From NCBI GenBank assembly GCA_002841605.1, contig PHAF01000119.1, forward strand, positions 1-10,434: a DNA stretch of 10,434 nucleotides. Reading direction: 5' to 3'. The notes beneath the pieces were generated by a model that was not told where the DNA came from, ran no database searches, and saw only the letters and a program-made list of their open reading frames with translations. A program made the position numbers and the translations under genes. Source of the DNA: Firmicutes bacterium HGW-Firmicutes-10 (GTDB lineage: Bacteria > Bacillota_I > Bacilli_A > Erysipelotrichales > Erysipelotrichaceae). Below are positions 6,906 to 10,434 of the stretch, one piece after another; the first letter of the stretch is position 1, and the number at the start of each line of letters is the position of its first letter.

Positions 6906-7566
6906 ATTTACCCTCTACTATTTCCTTGAAACTTCCATTTGGCAACACACTCATCGAATTAAAATGAATATCTGCGTCCTTCAGTAAGGTCTCTCCAATT
7001 CCTATCGCAAAAATACCTGCTCTCTTTATCGCATCGATTCCGGCAACCGAATCTTCAAATGCGATACACTCATCCGCATCAAATCCAAAGGCTGCTCTTG
7101 CACTTTCAAAGATATCCGGTTCAGGCTTACCCTTTAAATTTGATGGGTCAACCACATAGTCAAAGTACTCCCCCAGTTTCAGCCTTTCTATAAGCAATGG
7201 TCCATTTCTTGAAGCACTACCCAAAGCAATTTTAATTTCACGTGATTTGAGATATTGTAAAGTAGCAATGACACCATCTTGCACATCCGATTCATCGATT
7301 CGATCAATCAATCGAAGATAAATCTCGTTTTTCATGTCCGAAAGCTTTCTTAAATTTACGTCTTTGGGATTAATACCTGCATACTTCAGTAATATCAACA
7401 GTGAATCCATCCTTGAGACACCTTTGGTCTGCTCTTCTAGAAACGCTTCCACATTGAATCCAAAAACAATCCGGAACATTCTATGCCAAGCCATAAAATG
7501 ATGTACGCTTGTATTCGCAATGACACCATCCAGATCAAAGATGGCGAGTTTTACCGGCTTTGTCAC
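6895..7566 (-). CDS. pgmB: Beta-phosphoglucomutase (HAD superfamily)
   Basis: Converts beta-glucose 1-phosphate, the product of GH65 phosphorylases, to glucose 6-phosphate through an aspartyl-phosphate. The 223-residue length is typical. Seen: FDLDGVI (10-16) with nucleophile D11 and acid/base D13, the cap-domain motif GVSRMDSL (49-56) typical of beta-phosphoglucomutase rather than other HAD phosphatases, the phosphate-binding GSASRNGP (116-123), KGKPEPDIF (145-153) with the conserved lysine, and the Mg-binding FEDSVAGI (170-177). The start is GTG at 7566, overlapping the stop of the permease gene in a GTGA arrangement, which suggests translational coupling. Its stop lies inside the phosphorylase gene. 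The pairing with a GH65 phosphorylase is the standard arrangement for this pathway, which supports both calls. Confidence 0.94.
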   Translation of the reverse strand: MTKPVKLAIFDLDGVIANTSVHHFMAWHRMFRIVFGFNVEAFLEEQTKGVSRMDSLLILLKYAGINPKDVNLRKLSDMKNEIYLRLIDRIDESDVQDGVIATLQYLKSREIKIALGSASRNGPLLIERLKLGEYFDYVVDPSNLKGKPEPDIFESARAAFGFDADECIAFEDSVAGIDAIKRAGIFAIGIGETLLKDADIHFNSMSVLPNGSFKEIVEGKYGK

Positions 7567-8438
7567 TTTATAGCACCTGAAGTCATACCTTTAATGATGT
7601 GTTTCTGAGCAAACAGAAACAAAATTAATACAGGTAATGCTGCCATAAGGACACTCGTAAGGATCAATCCCCACTCCTTATCGTAAAAGCCGGCTAAATT
7701 CGCCACAGACAAAGGCAATGTTTTCACACTCCCCCCCAAACCTATCACTAATACGGGCAGCAGATAGTCATTCCAAATCCACATCCCATTTAACACAAGC
7801 AACGTCACAAACACGGGTTTTAACACCGGCAATACAATCTTGAAAAACACCTGAGGTTTCGTACAACCATCAATGATGGCCGCCTCCTCGATATCCAAAG
7901 GTATCGATTTAATAAATCCATGAAACAAAAATACACTTAAGGGAGCACCAAATCCGATATAGGCCAAAATAACCCCATGGTAAGTATCCTTAAACTGTAT
8001 TCCGGTCAACGAACGCAACGTTTCAAGTAGCCTGACCAATGGCAACATAACGACCTGAAAAGGGATGACCATTCCTGCCAAGAAAAACAGAAATATAAAC
8101 ATGGAGTATTTCGTTTTCGTACGAACCAACACCCAAGCCGCCATTGCACTAAAGACACCTATCGTAATCAAACTTACCGAAGTAATAAAAATGGAGTTAA
8201 AGAATGATGAGAAATAGTCAATATTATTACGTCCAAGAATCTCCGTGATATTTCGCAGCAAATTGGACCAATCGGTGGGAAAACTAAGAGGAGTCGAGAT
8301 GATCTCAGTTGCGCTTTTCGCAGAGTTAATGATAACGATCAAAAAAGGAAAGAAAAACAGTAAGAGCAGTCCGATACCAAACAACTCTAAAAACAGCCGT
8401 CGAAATGAACGTTTCTTTTTAATTGGTGAAGTGCTCAT
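7563..8438 (-). CDS. ABC sugar transporter permease, MalG-like
   Basis: One of two membrane subunits of the sugar importer. The 291-residue protein has a basic N-terminus (KKKRSFRR) and about six membrane segments (near 17-39, 80-104, 111-137, 151-173, 197-218 and 258-280). The EAA loop that contacts the ATPase is seen as EEAAIIDGCTKPQVFFKIVLP (184-204). The C-terminus QKHIIKGMTSGAIK is typical of MalG/MsmG-type proteins, which supports this member of the pair. The ATG overlaps the stop of the MalF-like gene in an ATGA arrangement, with a GGGAG site upstream. No ATPase gene is present in the operon seen here; in many Bacillota one MsmX-type ATPase serves several sugar importers. Confidence 0.94.
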   Translation of the reverse strand: MSTSPIKKKRSFRRLFLELFGIGLLLLFFFPFLIVIINSAKSATEIISTPLSFPTDWSNLLRNITEILGRNNIDYFSSFFNSIFITSVSLITIGVFSAMAAWVLVRTKTKYSMFIFLFFLAGMVIPFQVVMLPLVRLLETLRSLTGIQFKDTYHGVILAYIGFGAPLSVFLFHGFIKSIPLDIEEAAIIDGCTKPQVFFKIVLPVLKPVFVTLLVLNGMWIWNDYLLPVLVIGLGGSVKTLPLSVANLAGFYDKEWGLILTSVLMAALPVLILFLFAQKHIIKGMTSGAIK

Positions 8439-9538
8439 AATTCAATCTCCCTTCGCTTGTTGTAATACACTTGAAGCAGTGAAACCACGAGCAGAAATCC
8501 AAAGAACACGATTGCTTTCGCCTGACCGACACCCATCTGATAACGGCTGAAAGCTTCCTGATAAATATTGATGGCTATTAAATTGGTCGATTGGACAACA
8601 GGCATATCAGCAAGACCGTAGAATGCCCCGATCCATGTTGGCAGCGTCGTTGCCGGACCCCCTTGCGTAAGACTCATCACAGTATCAAACTGCTTAAATG
8701 ATGTGACCAAAGTCAGAAACATCGCCACTGTAAATGCTTGAGCAATCATCGGTAACGTAATGAGTTTCAACCGCTGAATGGCTGTTGCACCATCGATCTT
8801 ACTGGCCTCAACCAAATCCAATGGAATATTTTGAATGGCTGCAATGTAAATCATCATGATGTATCCTGCATACTGCCAGGTTACGACAACGATCAAACCA
8901 AACAACGCTGTGCTGCCACTGGCAAGCCAGCTATTCGCAAAAACACCACCCAAGCTGACCAATGCACGATTGAATACAAACTGCCATATATAACCTAAAA
9001 CCAAGCCACCGATCAAGTTGGGCATAAAAAAGCCCGCCCGATAAATGTTCTCAAGTCGCAGTTTTTGAGTAACAAGCAATGCCAGTAAAAAAGCAACAAC
9101 ATTAATTGCAAGAATATTCATTAAAGAATATAAAATCGTTTGAGCAAACGAAAAAATAAATCGAACATCCGAAAAGATGATCCGATAATTTTCAAAACCG
9201 ATAAACGATTCGTTTCCGGTGTTCAAACCTGTCCAATTTGTCAAAGACAGAAATAAACCGTGCACGAATGGATAAATGACAAAAAGCAAGAAAGCACCCA
9301 ACGATGGTAGCAGGAAAAATACAAAAACTCTGTTATTTTGAGCTCGTCCTGAATTACCCAGCCAGAAATCGTCGATGTATCTCGTAATAAAACCTTTTTT
9401 ACTTTGATCAGAAACAATTGGAGCATTATCTCTTGACTTCCTTTTGAACCAACGAACAAGTGAATGAAATGGCAATATCAGAATGACGAAAATCGTTACA
9501 ATTACTAATATCAATCTTCTGAGAATTTTTTCTATCAT
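8435..9538 (-). CDS. ABC sugar transporter permease, MalF-like, with N-terminal extension
   Basis: The partner membrane subunit and the first gene of the operon. At 367 residues it is longer than the usual 290-310. Residues 1-65 form an extension with an extra membrane segment (about 8-25), a basic stretch (RWFKRKSRD) and a linker. The normal core starts near 70 (VFVFFLLPSLGAF) and has six membrane segments. The EAA loop is DLVEASKIDGATAIQRLKLITLP (241-263). The family marker FDTVMSLTQGGP is at 284-295. The ATG at 9538 is supported by a GAGGTG site 7 bases upstream; no other methionine occurs before residue 135 or so, so the long form is likely real. The operator and promoter lie directly upstream. 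It overlaps the MalG-like gene by 4 bases. Confidence 0.93.
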   Translation of the reverse strand: MIEKILRRLILVIVTIFVILILPFHSLVRWFKRKSRDNAPIVSDQSKKGFITRYIDDFWLGNSGRAQNNRVFVFFLLPSLGAFLLFVIYPFVHGLFLSLTNWTGLNTGNESFIGFENYRIIFSDVRFIFSFAQTILYSLMNILAINVVAFLLALLVTQKLRLENIYRAGFFMPNLIGGLVLGYIWQFVFNRALVSLGGVFANSWLASGSTALFGLIVVVTWQYAGYIMMIYIAAIQNIPLDLVEASKIDGATAIQRLKLITLPMIAQAFTVAMFLTLVTSFKQFDTVMSLTQGGPATTLPTWIGAFYGLADMPVVQSTNLIAINIYQEAFSRYQMGVGQAKAIVFFGFLLVVSLLQVYYNKRREIEL

Positions 9539-9556
9539 TCAGTAACACCTCACATT

Positions 9557-9576
9557 ATATGGAAAGGTTTCCATAT
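9557..9576. promoter_or_regulatory. LacI-family operator
   Basis: ATATGGAAAGGTTTCCATAT has 9-bp perfect inverted arms around a GG centre. It matches the general LacI/GalR operator shape (TGGAAA-NN-TTTCCA). It lies in front of the permease gene and next to the gene for a LacI-family repressor, the likely ligand. It is about 70-90 bases downstream of the promoter at 9652-9680, so repression there would act as a roadblock. Alternatively a weak promoter, TTGGGT (9598-9603) 17 bases from TGAAAT (9575-9580), would place the start inside the operator. A perfect TATAAT (9554-9559) also overlaps its edge but has no good -35 box. Confidence 0.85.
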
Positions 9577-9651
9577 TTCATAAAAAATTAAGATCGCACC
9601 CAAAGAATGCGGATTCTCTCTTTATTAATGAATATTCTATCTCTAAAGTTA

Positions 9652-9680
9652 AGTATGACATTGGATGAAAGCGCTGTCAA
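9652..9680 (-). promoter_or_regulatory. Main promoter of the sugar operon
   Basis: On the minus strand a perfect TTGACA -35 box (9675-9680) is 17 bases from CATACT (9652-9657), a 4-of-6 match to the -10 consensus. Transcription would start near 9645, giving a leader of about 107 bases that carries the LacI-type operator. The -35 box overlaps the cre site, so CcpA binding should block RNA polymerase. It lies 34 bases after the repressor gene's stop codon. No terminator is seen between that gene and this promoter. Confidence 0.75.
9666..9679. promoter_or_regulatory. Catabolite-responsive element (cre) for CcpA
   Basis: TGAAAGCGCTGTCA fits the cre consensus TGWNANCGNTNWCA at every defined position on both strands. 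It overlaps the -35 box of the operon promoter. By the known mechanism, CcpA with HPr-Ser-P would bind here when glucose or another preferred sugar is present and repress the operon. This fits a pathway for a secondary sugar. Confidence 0.85.
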
Positions 9681-9713
9681 TATTTTTCTACACAGTTGAA
9701 ATAACAATTATCA

Positions 9714-10434
9714 TCAGGTCGTATCCCCTTGTATAAACTCAACTGGAACAATGAAACTTTTAACCTCAGTCTTACTATAATAGCTCTGAATGATCTCTCC
9801 CAAAGACTCAGCAATCCGCGCAGGAGATTGCGAAATGGATGTCAATTGTTTACCCAAATTCAAATAACTTCTGCCTCCATCGTAACCGATGACTTTTACA
9901 TCTTCCGGAACTTTCCGACCGATGGACTCTAGATACTTCACCACATCCGCAGCAACAGCATCACTGATTGCGAAGATTCCATCGATCAACGGATGTTCTT
10001 TAATCGACTCAAAAACAAACTCTGGGATATCCATATAATTCCCCAACGGATACTCGATATTCATCACAGTTTGAATACCGTGCTTTCTCAGTTCCTCGAA
10101 AAAACCGATTCGTCGCTTACTTACCTCGGTAACGACCGGTGTGTTTTCTCCTTGAGCATCATCTCCAATGAACATAAAATTCTTACATCCCCGCTCAATC
10201 AAATGTCTAGCTGCCATCACACCTCCCTGATGATTATCACTGGCAACATAAGGAACATCGACAAAGCGTCTGTCGAAAGAAACGATCGGAAATGATTTAT
10301 CAAGATAAGGTTCAATATCATTATTGGTCAACAGGATGATCGCATCCACCCGATTCGTCTTTAACATGTCAATATAAGCTATTTCTTTATCTAAATCCTC
10401 ACTTGAATTACACATCATCAATTTATAACCACGA
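9714..10434 (-). CDS. LacI/GalR-family transcriptional repressor, N-terminus outside window
   Basis: The visible 239 residues are the sugar-binding, periplasmic-binding-protein-like part of a LacI-family regulator; the helix-turn-helix and hinge, about 95-100 residues, lie beyond the right edge. The frame is open to the edge (RGYKLMMCNSS), so any start codon within the window would be false. Seen family marks are RVDAIILLTNND, the SFDRRF and VASDNHQGGVMAARHLIERG segments (effector and core region), DGIFAISDAVAADVVKYLESIGRKVPEDVKVIGYDG, and the LTSISQSPARIAE segment near the end. It is directly upstream of the sugar operon and faces the same way, so it is the likely repressor acting at 9557-9576 with the imported sugar or a derivative as inducer. 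It may be cotranscribed with the operon, since no terminator follows it. Confidence 0.93.
   Translation of the reverse strand, partial: RGYKLMMCNSSEDLDKEIAYIDMLKTNRVDAIILLTNNDIEPYLDKSFPIVSFDRRFVDVPYVASDNHQGGVMAARHLIERGCKNFMFIGDDAQGENTPVVTEVSKRRIGFFEELRKHGIQTVMNIEYPLGNYMDIPEFVFESIKEHPLIDGIFAISDAVAADVVKYLESIGRKVPEDVKVIGYDGGRSYLNLGKQLTSISQSPARIAESLGEIIQSYYSKTEVKSFIVPVEFIQGDTT

Noticed and set aside
9554..9559. Perfect TATAAT as the -10 box of the operon promoter
   Set aside because: No acceptable -35 box lies 16-18 bases upstream, and the start would fall in or next to the ribosome binding site, leaving almost no leader.
9700..9716. Terminator after the LacI-family gene
   Set aside because: Only a 4-bp A+T hairpin (ATAA/TTAT) is found with no T-run of note, so it is too weak to call.
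10419..10421. TTG as the start codon of the LacI-family gene
   Set aside because: The frame remains open to the window edge with typical family sequence (RGYKL) before it, so the gene continues to the right and this is an internal codon.

Overview
The window looks like a stretch of chromosome from a Bacillota (Firmicutes) bacterium of low to moderate G+C. The pointers are a T-box leader in front of a valyl-tRNA synthetase gene, strong AAGGAGG-type ribosome binding sites, a CcpA-type cre box, a lipoprotein-anchored sugar-binding protein, and a carbohydrate ABC importer with no ATPase gene of its own in view. The class is uncertain; an Erysipelotrichia-like organism is possible but only a guess. 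Every supported gene lies on the minus strand, so transcription runs from high to low coordinates.

Reading in the direction of transcription, the window opens at the right edge with the ligand-binding half of a LacI/GalR-family repressor (10434-9714, N-terminal DNA-binding domain outside the window). A regulatory gap of 175 bp follows. It holds a sigma-A-type promoter whose -35 box is inside a cre site, and further down a near-perfect LacI-type operator. Next comes a compact sugar operon: a MalF-like permease with an N-terminal extension, a MalG-like permease, beta-phosphoglucomutase, a glycoside hydrolase family 65 (GH65) disaccharide phosphorylase, and a lipoprotein solute-binding protein. 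The first four genes overlap by 4 to 11 bases. The binding protein is last, behind a palindromic spacer, and is closed by a strong intrinsic terminator (3323-3348).

The genes form a coherent pathway. The binding protein captures an alpha-glucosidic disaccharide or related glucoside, and the two permeases import it, probably powered by a shared MsmX/MalK-type ATPase encoded elsewhere. The GH65 enzyme splits it with phosphate to beta-glucose 1-phosphate, and beta-phosphoglucomutase converts that to glucose 6-phosphate. The repressor probably senses the sugar, and the cre box adds glucose repression. The exact sugar cannot be fixed from sequence; the acceptor-loop region resembles the trehalose/kojibiose/nigerose group more than the maltose phosphorylases.

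Downstream lie a membrane-bound diguanylate cyclase (GGDEF, with intact active and inhibitory sites) and then valS with its own promoter and a T-box riboswitch carrying a GUC valine specifier. valS runs off the left edge, with 632 codons visible. Sample lines suggest valS and the GGDEF gene are near 50% G+C, while the phosphorylase and mutase genes are clearly more A+T-rich, which may mean the sugar genes were acquired. I found no RNA genes other than the T-box leader, no mobile elements and no CRISPR array. Nothing here is clearly a new kind of system; the open questions are the sugar used and the details of control.
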